64,000 bases of DNA, taken from contig NZ_CP033896.1 of assembly GCF_003813965.1 (NCBI RefSeq), positions 1,860,001-1,924,000 of the forward strand, written 5' to 3'. Made by a program: the position numbers and the translations under genes. The notes under the pieces were generated by a model. That model did no database searches. It worked only from the letters and a program-made list of their open reading frames with translations, and was not told where the DNA came from. This DNA is from Corynebacterium choanae (GTDB lineage: Bacteria; Actinomycetota; Actinomycetes; Mycobacteriales; Mycobacteriaceae). Numbering within the stretch: position 1 is the stretch's first letter; the number at the start of each line of letters is the position of its first letter. Of the stretch, positions 34,756-44,769 are shown in pieces.

Positions 34756-36231
34756 CTACTGGACTCGGCGATACGAGATCAGCCCATATTGCTCCGGCCG
34801 CTCAGTGATGGTTTCAGTGCCATCCCAGCATTCAATATTTTTCCAGCCGCGCAAATTCGGCAGATCGGCTTTATGGAAAATCGGGTTAAGTCCGGCAGCT
34901 TTCTGCTTCGTGTAGTGGTTGAGCAACGCAACCGCCACCCCACTCAACGGCACAATTGCAGCGATGTTGATCAACACCATCACACCGGAGAACACGTCAG
35001 CAAGCGACCACACCAAATTGACGGTGCCGAGCGTCCCTAAGAACACACAAGCCACAACCAGAATCCTAAACCCGGTCATGACCGCCTTCGAGCTGGTCAT
35101 AAACTCAATGTTCGACTCGCCATAGTAGTAGTTGCCAATCACCGAGCTAAACGCCAGGAATAGAATGAGGATCGTCAGGAAGTGCACTGCCCAGGAACCC
35201 ACCGAGGCTGCGAGCGAATCCTGGGTTAAGGTGACTCCCTGGTCCGACGGGCCGAGGTCAGGGTTGGCCAACAGCACAATAAACGCCGTCACCGAACACA
35301 CCACAATGGTGTCAAAATATACGCCAAGCGTTTGGATCAGGCCCTGCTTGACCGGGTGAGAAACCGAAGCGGTTGCAGCAGCATTTGGCACCGAACCCAT
35401 ACCGGCTTCGTTAGAGAACAATCCCCGCTGCATACCGGTCATAATGACCGTGCCAAGTGCGGCCCCGCCAAACTGCCGGATACCAAACGCATGGGAAACA
35501 ATGGTTTCAATCATGCCTGGGATACGACCGACGTTGATGATGCAGACGATAATGCCAAGCACCACATAGGCCACTGCCATCACCGGCACAATGATTTGAG
35601 TAACTGCCCCGATGCGCTGCACACCACCAAAAATCACCGCTGCGGTGAGAACTGCCAGCACAGCCCCAACAATGATTTTTACTGTTGTCGGGTTAGTGCC
35701 GCCGAACGAGTTGCTCATGGCATCGGCAATCGAGTTTGACTGCACCGCATTGAACACAAACCCGTAAGTGCAGGTAATCGAGATTGCGAAAAGAACAGCC
35801 AACCATCGAAAATTTTTGCCCAGTCCACGGGTGATGTAGTAGGCAGGACCGCCAATAAAGGAGTCCTTGTCGCGTACTTTATACACCTGCGCCAACGTGG
35901 ACTCCACAAAGGAGGTGGCACCACCGATAATCGCTAGCATCCACATCCAAAACACTGCCCCAGGACCGCCGGTGGCGATAGCGGTCGCCACACCGGCCAC
36001 GTTACCGGTACCGACGCGAGATGCAGCTGAGATCGTAAATGCTTTAAACGCGGAGATATTATCCCGACCGTCGTCAAGCTTGTCAGGCTTTTCCACGATC
36101 GCCTTGAACATCTCTGGGATGTAGCGCAGCTGCACCACAATGGTGAGCACGCAAAACAGCAGGCCAGCACCGACCAATAGGAAGGGAATAAACTTCCATT
36201 CGATCGAGGAAATCTGGCCGATAATGGACAT
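34756..36231 (-). CDS. AGCS-family sodium:amino acid (alanine/glycine) symporter
   Basis: This 491-residue polytopic protein has the AGCS hallmark SRVGTGNVAGVATAIATGG, then PGAVFWMWMLAIIGG, GGPAYYITRGLG and a second conserved region AGMGSVPNAAATA. About eleven membrane helices are visible. It takes up alanine, glycine or related amino acids with Na+ (or H+). GGAG lies 6 bases before ATG 36231; an ATG at 36243 in the same frame lacks a site. It is preceded by about 600 bases without a gene and followed by a terminator, so it is likely monocistronic. Confidence 0.93.
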   Translation of the reverse strand: MSIIGQISSIEWKFIPFLLVGAGLLFCVLTIVVQLRYIPEMFKAIVEKPDKLDDGRDNISAFKAFTISAASRVGTGNVAGVATAIATGGPGAVFWMWMLAIIGGATSFVESTLAQVYKVRDKDSFIGGPAYYITRGLGKNFRWLAVLFAISITCTYGFVFNAVQSNSIADAMSNSFGGTNPTTVKIIVGAVLAVLTAAVIFGGVQRIGAVTQIIVPVMAVAYVVLGIIVCIINVGRIPGMIETIVSHAFGIRQFGGAALGTVIMTGMQRGLFSNEAGMGSVPNAAATASVSHPVKQGLIQTLGVYFDTIVVCSVTAFIVLLANPDLGPSDQGVTLTQDSLAASVGSWAVHFLTILILFLAFSSVIGNYYYGESNIEFMTSSKAVMTGFRILVVACVFLGTLGTVNLVWSLADVFSGVMVLINIAAIVPLSGVAVALLNHYTKQKAAGLNPIFHKADLPNLRGWKNIECWDGTETITERPEQYGLISYRRVQ

Positions 36232-36800
36232 AGTTTGCTCCATTTCCGCTGCCCCTCTTTCTCTTTTTCACCTGAGCATCTCAGGTTCCTGCAAGGTTTC
36301 GCCTTCGTATTGTAAAGCGTATGTGACCTAGAGATTAAGTTTGCTTCAGCTGCGGGGTTCCTCACAGAGGGCAAACGGGGGTAACGGCAAGCACAAGAAA
36401 ACCTATCGAACGACAGCTAATTCTGCCCTTTGCATAGCCTTCCAAACACCCACCCTCGCTGACCCCAAAAGGCACACTTCCCCTGCTTTGGACATTCTCG
36501 CATCCTTGCAGCTTGCCTTAAAAAAATCACCAATGCTACTAGGCAATCCGTAGGCGTAATTGGTGTCAGCACCACTGTCGATAGACGCCGCGGAAAATCT
36601 GCCAATCGATAGGTAGAAAACTCCCGTCACACTCCCGTGCCACCCCTCCCCCCGATGATCGTGCGAGGGCAGCGTTTGCAGCGAGCAATTCTTTAATCTC
36701 CGCTTCCTTCCGACCAGCAGTAGCAGACCAAGGACAGCGATGGAGATGTGTTGTGGGCACTGCAATACTTCACCGCGCAGCACATGGACGAGAACTTAGG

Positions 36801-36839
36801 TGGGCTAACGGTTGCGCTGGTGTGGGCTAACAGTTGCGC
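36801..36839. repeat. Short direct repeat downstream of mutM
   Basis: TGGGCTAACGGTTGCGC and TGGGCTAACAGTTGCGC (one mismatch) occur in tandem with a 22-base period, 20 to 60 bases beyond the mutM stop. The remaining gap 36244-36800 has no convincing gene. Confidence 0.6.
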
Positions 36840-36859
36840 GAATGCCTCATGCAATCGCT

Positions 36860-37963
36860 TTAATAGCGTCGCTGACAGGTTGCACAGTAATGGCTCGAGC
36901 GGCCACCGACTACTTGCCGGGTCAACGGTGTGCCGCAGCGGCTACACGGCTTATCGGTGCGCCCATAGGCTTCCAGGGTCACATCGAAATAGCCAGACTC
37001 GCCGTTCACGTTGACATAGAGATCATCGAAGCTCGTGCCGCCGGCTGCAATCGCCCGGCGCATAATGGTCTGCCCACAGCCAAGGAGTGTCACCAGCCGC
37101 TTGTGACTTACTCGCTGAGCCGACTGTAGCGGATGGAGTTGTGCAGACCACAACATTTCATCGGCATAAATATTGCCGATCCCCGCAATAATCTGCTGAT
37201 CAAGTAGGAGTGGTTTCAGCGCCGCACCGCGCTGTTTCAGCCTTGCCGCAACACGATCAATATCAAGGTCTGCTTCGCACAAGTCTGGGGCAATGTGGGC
37301 GACGCGTCGCGGCACCCCAAGACGACCAACCGCACCGGTACTTGGAACTGCCTGATCCAGGTGCCAATAGCCGAAGGTGCGTTGATCGATAAAATGCACC
37401 TGCCGCCCAGAGGTGAACGTCATCGTGGCACGGCGATGCGGATGGTGTGCAAACGGTGAATCGTCTCCCCGGTTAGGATCTTCGATCAACATTTGTCCCG
37501 ACATACCAAGATGGACAAGCAGCACCTCGGCAACGGTCTGCTGAGAACCACCGCCTGCGTCTTCGGCTATCCCTGGGGCAATATTTCCGTCCGGTTGCCC
37601 AGCCAGAACCGCTGAACTGCTGGAACCTAGCCGAACTGATGCGCGATCTGCTGTTGCCTGCGCAGCGATATGCTGCGAGGCCCTGACTATTTTCGATTCA
37701 CCGACAAGGGTGGTGAGAAACTGATCCGTCCAGTCGTGATTTACGAGCAGAGGCTGGTCACTGAAGCGGAGCCACAAAAATTTTCCGCGCCGATGAACCC
37801 CACTAATCCTAAGTCCGGCAAGCCTGGCGGAAACGTCGTGAGGATGTCGATCGTCATGCCGCAGAACCCGGGGATGGTAAACACTGACCTGCTGGATTTG
37901 TTCACCCAAAATATGGGCAGCAAGCCCCCGCCGGACGGTTTCTACTTCAGGTAATTCTGGCAT
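36860..37963 (-). CDS. mutM: Formamidopyrimidine-DNA glycosylase (MutM/Fpg) with large insertion
   Basis: This base-excision repair glycosylase removes oxidised purines. The N-terminal PELPEVETVRRGL provides the catalytic Pro and Glu. Lys61 lies in GKFLWLRF, the strand LVHLGMSGQM is at about 149-158, and a C-terminal CxxC...CxxC zinc finger is at about 340-365. The protein is 367 residues, well above the usual 270-290. The excess is a Ser/Ala/Gly-rich insertion at about 70-146 between the GKFLWLRF and HLGMSGQM strands. ATG 37963 is chosen because AGGA lies 7 bases upstream and Pro must follow the initiator Met; the frame is open for another 114 codons upstream without support. It follows rnc on the same strand after a 528-base gap. 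Confidence 0.93.
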   Translation of the reverse strand: MPELPEVETVRRGLAAHILGEQIQQVSVYHPRVLRHDDRHPHDVSARLAGLRISGVHRRGKFLWLRFSDQPLLVNHDWTDQFLTTLVGESKIVRASQHIAAQATADRASVRLGSSSSAVLAGQPDGNIAPGIAEDAGGGSQQTVAEVLLVHLGMSGQMLIEDPNRGDDSPFAHHPHRRATMTFTSGRQVHFIDQRTFGYWHLDQAVPSTGAVGRLGVPRRVAHIAPDLCEADLDIDRVAARLKQRGAALKPLLLDQQIIAGIGNIYADEMLWSAQLHPLQSAQRVSHKRLVTLLGCGQTIMRRAIAAGGTSFDDLYVNVNGESGYFDVTLEAYGRTDKPCSRCGTPLTRQVVGGRSSHYCATCQRRY

Positions 37964-38491
37964 CACAAATTCCTGTTCCCCTTCGATTGCAGCATCTGCG
38001 AAAACGCTGGCGGTAATTCGTCTACGACATTCGGCCTGCAAGGTGGCAAAGACACACGAATGTGCAACGATCCTCGCTATGCTGCGCTTCACCTTCCAGT
38101 AACAGCGAGCTTTTCCAATATTTCCAAACTCAAATAAGCCCGCGGCTACGCCTGTGAAAATCCTGCGCGACGATGCGACATCAAACCGAAAAACCAAGGA
38201 TTCCGCTAGGTTTCGTACCATGCCAGATGGCCATTGTGTCTTGGGTTCCCTGGTCTCCTCGTGAAGACGGCAGCAGCCTACGGGTTGGTTGCTGCCGGCT
38301 GCGTACAAGGACGAAACCTGATAGCTGCCAATTGCCTTCGTGCGGTGCCGTGACTGGATTCGGCAGCGACGATTTAGTCCCTGCCGAAACTGCCTTCAAT
38401 CCTGTTGCAGGTTTAAGGGGAAACACTCCCCCGATGCGCTTTGCTTGCACGGCACTGGTGCTGTTCAAGCGCAGCAGGTCAAGGTAACGAA
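37964..38491. other. rnc-mutM spacer
   Basis: The mutM frame extends upstream but the extension has no recognisable domain. A GC-rich imperfect hairpin near 38265-38300 lacks a U tract. I see no gene. Confidence 0.4.
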
Positions 38492-39283
38492 TTATTGAGG
38501 GTTTGCTGCTAGCTGTTGGCGGGCGAGCACTAACTGTTCCCGGGTTTTCGGTTGATCGAGAGCCTTCAGTGCCTCATGTGCGGCGTTTTGTTCCGCTGTT
38601 TTCTTATTCGGACCGTTCCCTGTTCCCATCGGTACCCCATAGATCGTCACCGTTGCGGTAAACACCCGCTCATGGTCTGGACCTTCCGACGACCAGGTGT
38701 AGGCCGGGTGGGCGAAGCGGAAGTGGGCAATTCGTTCCTGGAGCGAGGTTTTGAAATCCGCCACCCGGGACAAGGCGCTGGCATCGGCGATTTTCGCCGC
38801 AAACAACTCCAAAATTACTGCGCGGGCTTTTTCAAAACCGTACAGATGAAAAATTGCCCCCAACAGTGCCTCGGTGGTGTCTGCCAGAATCGAATCTTTC
38901 GCAACTCCGCCGGTTTGCTGTTCGCCGCGGCCAAGCAAAATATGTTGGCCGAGGTGAATTTCCCGGGCAATATCTGCCAGCCCGTACCGGGAGACGATCG
39001 ATGCCCGCATTTTGGAGATATCTGATTCTGCCCGGTCAGCGTAGCGGTTAAATAACGCTTCGGCGATTGTGACTCCGAGGATGGCATCACCTAAAAACTC
39101 CAGCCGCTCATTGTTGGGCAGGTTGCCATTTTCGTTAGCGAAGCTGCGGTGAGTCAGGGCGAGTTTGAGCAGATCTTCGGGAAGTTCCACCCCCAGCGCA
39201 TCCAATAACGGCTGATGGTCAACAGCGTGGAATGCTTGCTCCCACGCGGCAGGCCCGGTCAGACGGTTGCGTTTGCGGCTCAC
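38492..39283 (-). CDS. rnc: Ribonuclease III
   Basis: This 263-residue double-strand-specific RNase has the signature NERLEFLGDAILG at 58-70, with catalytic Glu/Asp, then the RNase III core and a C-terminal dsRNA-binding domain (FTATVTIYGVPMGTGNGPNKKTAEQNAA region). It processes rRNA precursors and some mRNAs. The GTG at 39283 overlaps the stop of the DUF177 gene (GTGA) and is preceded by GGAGAAG, so the two are translationally coupled. Confidence 0.96.
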   Translation of the reverse strand: MSRKRNRLTGPAAWEQAFHAVDHQPLLDALGVELPEDLLKLALTHRSFANENGNLPNNERLEFLGDAILGVTIAEALFNRYADRAESDISKMRASIVSRYGLADIAREIHLGQHILLGRGEQQTGGVAKDSILADTTEALLGAIFHLYGFEKARAVILELFAAKIADASALSRVADFKTSLQERIAHFRFAHPAYTWSSEGPDHERVFTATVTIYGVPMGTGNGPNKKTAEQNAAHEALKALDQPKTREQLVLARQQLAANPQ

Positions 39284-39825
39284 AAGAACTTCTCCAATCC
39301 ACCCCATCGCGGATCGGCAAGTTGATGCTCTTCCCCTTCGACCGCGTCGGGGGCGCGCACACCTGCGGCCTGTTCGTCACAGTCGAGTCCGAAGTCTTCA
39401 CAGGTTGGTGAAAACGGCAGTTCCAATCCCAGCTTGTCCACGAAGGGCTGCAGCAAATCGATCGTGCCACGTTCGATGAGTCGCTGCTCGGCGGCATCTT
39501 CTTGCTCATCGTCGGGTTCATCACCGATGGTGGTGATCGCCTCTTCGGTGGTGTACACCTCGTTGATGGTGAATTCGCGCGGTACTTCCAATGGTCGCAA
39601 ACAGCGGGCACAGCTACCGGTTAAGGTGCCGCTGAGGGTGGCATCGGCCATGATCACTTCACCTAGTGGCTGCAAGATAGCGGTAACTGTCACAGGACTG
39701 TCTGCTGCGATTGCTAGCAGTTCGCTGCCGATGCGATGCGGGGCAGTTCCTGTCTGGGTCATCTCGGTTGTGGTGGCAGCCCTCGAAAATAGGGCATTGA
39801 CGTCGAAAGTAAATGGTGCATTCAT
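39280..39825 (-). CDS. DUF177/YceD-family protein
   Basis: This 181-residue protein has the family features: a basic N-terminal region (FTFDVNALFSR), a beta-rich centre with CARC at 72-75 inside LTGSCARCLRPLE, an acidic linker, and C-terminal ICQPF-like LLQPFVDKLGLELPFSP followed by cysteines. Family members are tied to 23S rRNA and large-subunit accumulation. In many bacteria rpmF follows, but here rnc does. A -10-like TAGAAT lies 12 bases before the ATG, implying a very short or absent leader. Confidence 0.9.
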   Translation of the reverse strand: MNAPFTFDVNALFSRAATTTEMTQTGTAPHRIGSELLAIAADSPVTVTAILQPLGEVIMADATLSGTLTGSCARCLRPLEVPREFTINEVYTTEEAITTIGDEPDDEQEDAAEQRLIERGTIDLLQPFVDKLGLELPFSPTCEDFGLDCDEQAAGVRAPDAVEGEEHQLADPRWGGLEKFL

Positions 39826-39837
39826 ACTAGTTTCAGC

Positions 39838-39843
39838 ATTCTA
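39838..39843 (-). promoter_or_regulatory. Candidate -10 box of the DUF177-rnc operon
   Basis: TAGAAT on the minus strand ends 12 bases before the ATG. No Shine-Dalgarno is visible, consistent with near-leaderless translation. Confidence 0.45.
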
Positions 39844-41261
39844 GTCGCCTGAGGGGAATATGCGGTGACGCTGCCACTTGTGGGTGTCCTTGGCGGCTGC
39901 TGCTGCATGCTAAAACGCACTGCATCCCAGTAATCTTATGTGGACGCCGCAGCAGCACAATACGGAGTCGAACGCTCAGCACCAATTGATACAGCCGCCT
40001 GGGAAGCTGCGGCAGCAAGCGCAGCGAAAGCACTGTCGGATATCTATCGGTCTATACCGGCTACCGTCTTTTCCACAGCCCTGGTGCGTCGACCATTCCG
40101 TCCCTCTGTGGCGGGGATCCAATCCGTGCCACTAAGCCAAGTACCTGCACAGTTCCCCTATCGGATGAAAGCCCCATCCAGCTGCTCGGGCAGCTGCACG
40201 GGGAAACCAACAACGATATGACCTGGCTGTCTTAGTCCGCGGCACTGGCAAACAGCCATGATCGAGCAGACGGGCGTGCGCATAACGACAATGATGCGGG
40301 ATATGAACTGATTGCCTGCACCTTCAGGCGCGGGAGTAAACCCGGAGCAAGGGTGGTTGCCGTACACCGTCTCTAAGCGTCATCAACCAAGCCTTCTTCT
40401 GGGGCATCAACTCTTCTTATAAGCGTCGATGCACAGTGTGTGGCTCGTCAACACCCCCAAAGCTTGGCGTTTTTCAGCCCTTGCTTTGCGTTTTTGTCGT
40501 TGTTGGGCTTATCCGCTCTTGCGTGGCCTTTCGTGTGCATGCCCTTCTACGGCGTGCCATAGTTGCGCAGGGACGCGTGAGCAAACACTTGGGTCAGCGT
40601 CGATTTCCACATTGCTTATCCCGGAAGAGGCCATCCCCCTGCAGGTTGAAATCCGCGGACGATCTGCTGACGGGATTCGAGTCCTGCAGGTCATGAGCTT
40701 CCCCTGCAGGGGAGGTGGTTGAGAATGTTCGGTCATTGTTGTGCCGAATAACCAGTGGGTTCCGCACAGGATGCATGGCTTGGATAAAAACCGGGGTACC
40801 GGTCAGTGCGGTAAACCGCTTCTGGTAGCGGCCCAATGGTGCCATGTGGATTCTTCCATCCCCGGCGCGACGGATGCGGTGCGGTTTCCTTGACAGGGAA
40901 GGCAGCCCTTTGCGGTTTTCTGGCGGGGCGACCGCGTGCCACACCCCAGCGAGATCGGCGGGTGGGGATAAACCTCATGTCTTTGTAGGTGGCCCTTCAT
41001 GATGCGGGATTCGCTTATCAGGGCGATAAACAGGGCAATCACGAACCAACCCCTGCTCGATCTTCACGCAGAGCTTTGGTCGCCTGCGGTGATCTGCGAC
41101 AGGGGTTGAGGTGTTGCTTGTTGCTTTTCTGTGTCGCACATGCGGTGCCGCGAACTGGTGCAGTGTGTGCAGCCTACTTCCCACAATTGGTTTTCAGCAG
41201 ATCATCGATACACCGGTGGGTGGCACACTGCCAGGTTGTGGAAGCGATCGATAGCGGCGCA
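39844..41261. other. 1.4 kb stretch without convincing genes
   Basis: This separates the SepIVA-like gene from DUF177; the homologous mycobacterial genes are adjacent. The overlapping minus-strand frames at 40594-41042 share fragments in three frames, as expected of decayed coding DNA, but no family is recognisable. A plus-strand frame from GTG 39940 to 40221 begins with an Ala-rich helical stretch and is weakly gene-like. Three copies of the palindrome CCTGCAGG lie at 40638-40645, 40683-40690 and 40703-40710, the last inside CCCCTGCAGGGG. Confidence 0.45.
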
Positions 41262-41301
41262 TGCGCCCCGGCTGGTTCCAGGTTTTCGGCACCGGGGCGC
41301 A
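41262..41301 (-). terminator. Stem-loop at the end of the SepIVA-like gene
   Basis: A perfect 10-bp GC-rich stem (TGCGCCCCGG and its complement) encloses a 20-base loop, only a few bases after the stop. It lacks a U tract on the minus strand. Confidence 0.5.
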
Positions 41302-41306
41302 ACAGT

Positions 41307-42098
41307 TTAACGGTTGTCGCCGTAGTCGCGTTCGCTGCGGCGTGGTGAATAGTCGGCGCGGTAGCTGTTGTCCTGGCTGTTACCGGTATCGTCGCTGCGC
41401 AAATATTGGGGACCTGCCGCACTTGTACTTTGCCGCAGAACCGACCGATCCCGAGATACGATGCGGAGCGTTTCGGTTAGTGTCGATTCGAAGTTGGCTA
41501 GTTTTTCTTCGACAAACTCGTCGCAGGCTCGCCGGAGTTCGGAAGACTTCACATGGGCTGCTTCAACAATCGAGCGGGCTTCTTCGTTGGCGAGGCGAAC
41601 GATCTCCGACTCTGAGAGCATTCGTTGCTGCTCCAGGCGGGCATCTTCGACTGTGCGCTCATAGTAGGTATCTGCTTTTTGTGCAATCCGCTGCGCTTCC
41701 GCGTCTGCACGAGCCAACGTTTCTTGGGCGCTATGGTCAGCATCCCGTCGCACATGGTCAGCCTGGTCGTGGGCGTTTGACAGCAGTGTGGAAGCGTCTG
41801 TTTCGGCGCGTTCCCGTTCCGCATCAGCGTCTTGCTGTGCTTCAGCGATCATGGCGTCAGCCTGTGCGGTGGCATCATCAACGAGGCGATTCGCCTCCGC
41901 CTGGGCACCTTCCAAGATAGCTTCCTGCTGGTCGAGTACATCTTGGGCGTGATCAAGCTCGGCGGGAAGCGCGGAGCGCAGTTCGTCAAGTAATGCGAGG
42001 GTATCTTCCCGGTTGAGCATCGCTTTTGAACCGAATAGCCGGGGTGAGTCTTGGATGTTGTTGATGATGATGTCGAGATTTTCGAAAACTTTATACAT
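41307..42098 (-). CDS. sepIVA: SepIVA-like DivIVA-domain coiled-coil protein
   Basis: This 263-residue protein opens MYKVFENLDIIINNIQ and then is almost wholly coiled coil (Ala/Gln/Glu/Arg heptads, about 40-215), ending in a Ser/Tyr/Arg/Asp-rich tail. In mycobacteria the homologous gene (Rv2927c, SepIVA) lies beside the DUF177 and rnc genes and acts in septation and polar growth; the same neighbourhood here supports the assignment. It is not Wag31, which lies in the division and cell-wall cluster. The start at 42098 is supported by a -10 hexamer 7 bases upstream and the absence of a ribosome site, so the mRNA is probably leaderless. Confidence 0.85.
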   Translation of the reverse strand: MYKVFENLDIIINNIQDSPRLFGSKAMLNREDTLALLDELRSALPAELDHAQDVLDQQEAILEGAQAEANRLVDDATAQADAMIAEAQQDADAERERAETDASTLLSNAHDQADHVRRDADHSAQETLARADAEAQRIAQKADTYYERTVEDARLEQQRMLSESEIVRLANEEARSIVEAAHVKSSELRRACDEFVEEKLANFESTLTETLRIVSRDRSVLRQSTSAAGPQYLRSDDTGNSQDNSYRADYSPRRSERDYGDNR

Positions 42099-42105
42099 GA
42101 CGCGG

Positions 42106-42111
42106 ATTGTA
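42106..42111 (-). promoter_or_regulatory. Candidate -10 box for leaderless sepIVA mRNA
   Basis: TACAAT on the minus strand is followed by 7 bases and then the ATG, so transcription would start at or next to the A of the start codon. Confidence 0.5.
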
Positions 42112-42395
42112 TGCGGTGTGTGCTGCAATGCAGCGGATCAACACACGGCATTGCCGAAAAGTGATGGCAAATTGTGACTTGACGAAAACCTGTGCTGTCA
42201 CCGATGGTTGCCCGGCGGGAGCGTGTTACTGGTGGCGCCAGGAGGTGTTGTCATCTTCCTTACTGCAATGGTGTGCACCAGATAGTCACCAGCGCCAGGC
42301 GAATTGTCGCCCATGGAGGCCTGCGACGGCACGACACTATCGCTGCAGGCAGCCACAGCATCGGCGTACTTGTGGGTGTGCCGGCACACACCAAG

Positions 42396-42433
42396 AACGC
42401 CAGTCATCTCACGGATAGGAGATGACTGGCGTT
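42396..42433 (-). terminator. Terminator of gdhA
   Basis: A perfect 15-bp stem (AACGCCAGTCATCTC and its complement) has an 8-base loop, about 135 bases after the gdhA stop. The minus-strand flank CTTGGTGT is only modestly T-rich, but the stem is the longest perfect one in the window. Confidence 0.7.
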
Positions 42434-42568
42434 GGAAGTGTTGCGCCGGTGGCTGTGTACCTCCGGCGCGGGGCTTCGTGTGTTGCTACACAGCACTACT
42501 GCAGCTCATTGCGGGACAGGTGCCCGGTGCTGCGGGCAGTGCTTCGCCCAGTGGTGTCGTTTGTGGTG

Positions 42569-43930
<1,362 letters not shown>

Positions 43931-44317
43931 TCACGGGTAGGGGTGACTTCAACGGGCGTGCAACACGGTTAGCTGGCAGCTTCTAGCCATGGATGACTGA
44001 GCCGCTTACCGAGAAGCGATGTGCCTGGTGCACGTGCCGATGCTATGCACCGGGGTCGTGGAGTATTCCTGGTCAGCAACTGGAGGACAGCGCTTTCGTC
44101 GGATACACCTCACGCTTAGGAAAGTCCGGTGCAGTGCGTAGCAATAGTGTCCAATCTTAATACCTGTCATGCAACTTAAATTGCCGTGCCAAAAGTCACA
44201 TCAATACGCAACACCGTCACACTTGCCCTTTTTCGCTGCTCAAGGGGTATTCCGCTGGTTTGTGGCAGGGCAGCGTCACCCCGGTCACCGGCATCATCTT
44301 GCCCCCGCCTACCCCCT

Positions 44318-44339
44318 TTTTCTATCCAGCGATAGAAAA
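44318..44339. promoter_or_regulatory. AmtR-type operator upstream of gdhA
   Basis: TTTTCTATC and GATAGAAAA form a perfect 9-bp palindrome with a 4-base centre. This matches the published AmtR consensus tttCTATN6AtAGat/aA exactly. AmtR is the TetR-type repressor of nitrogen genes in C. glutamicum and gdh is among its targets. The site lies 406 bases before the gdhA ATG and 431 bases before the divergent glycerate-kinase-like gene, so either could be controlled. No other gene is seen in the gap 43913-44769. Confidence 0.75.
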
Positions 44340-44769
44340 TAGGTGACACGGGCAATACCGCGCTTGGCTTCTTCACCGCTCACCGTCGATACTGCGGGAT
44401 ACAGCGCACCTGCCGCTTCCCTGGCTACCGTCTTGTGCTTACGGTGGCTTTCGTCGCTGCCGGCACAATTGCACTTGCAGTGGGGCGCCAACCGCTCTTG
44501 CTCACCACCCATCCGCTAAGTCGCCACAACATAGCTCGACTCGTCTACTGTGCAACACCCATAATCATGCGCGGGGTGACTGCCGCGTGGGTTGGCGCCC
44601 GGTAGACTCAACCGGGCGGCAACCTTGCACCACGATCACCCCACCGGCAGGCCACCAACCTAGTAACGATTTGCCGCTGTTTTATCTGTCCCTGGTATTG
44701 GCGCAGGCGTTGGGGGCTGTTGACCGCACTGCTTATTGTTGCCCACCCCGCCTGGAGTCACCGTTTATC

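Noticed and set aside
36566..36760. Minus-strand frame with a short helical Ala/Glu segment
   Set aside because: Too short, without a ribosome site or recognisable family.
39940..40221. Plus-strand 93-codon Ala-rich frame
   Set aside because: It starts with GTG without a ribosome site and the second half loses coding character; mentioned only in the gap entry.
44105..44140. GGAAAGTCCGG similar to a conserved RNase P RNA element
   Set aside because: The other universally conserved RNase P RNA segments are absent from the surroundings.
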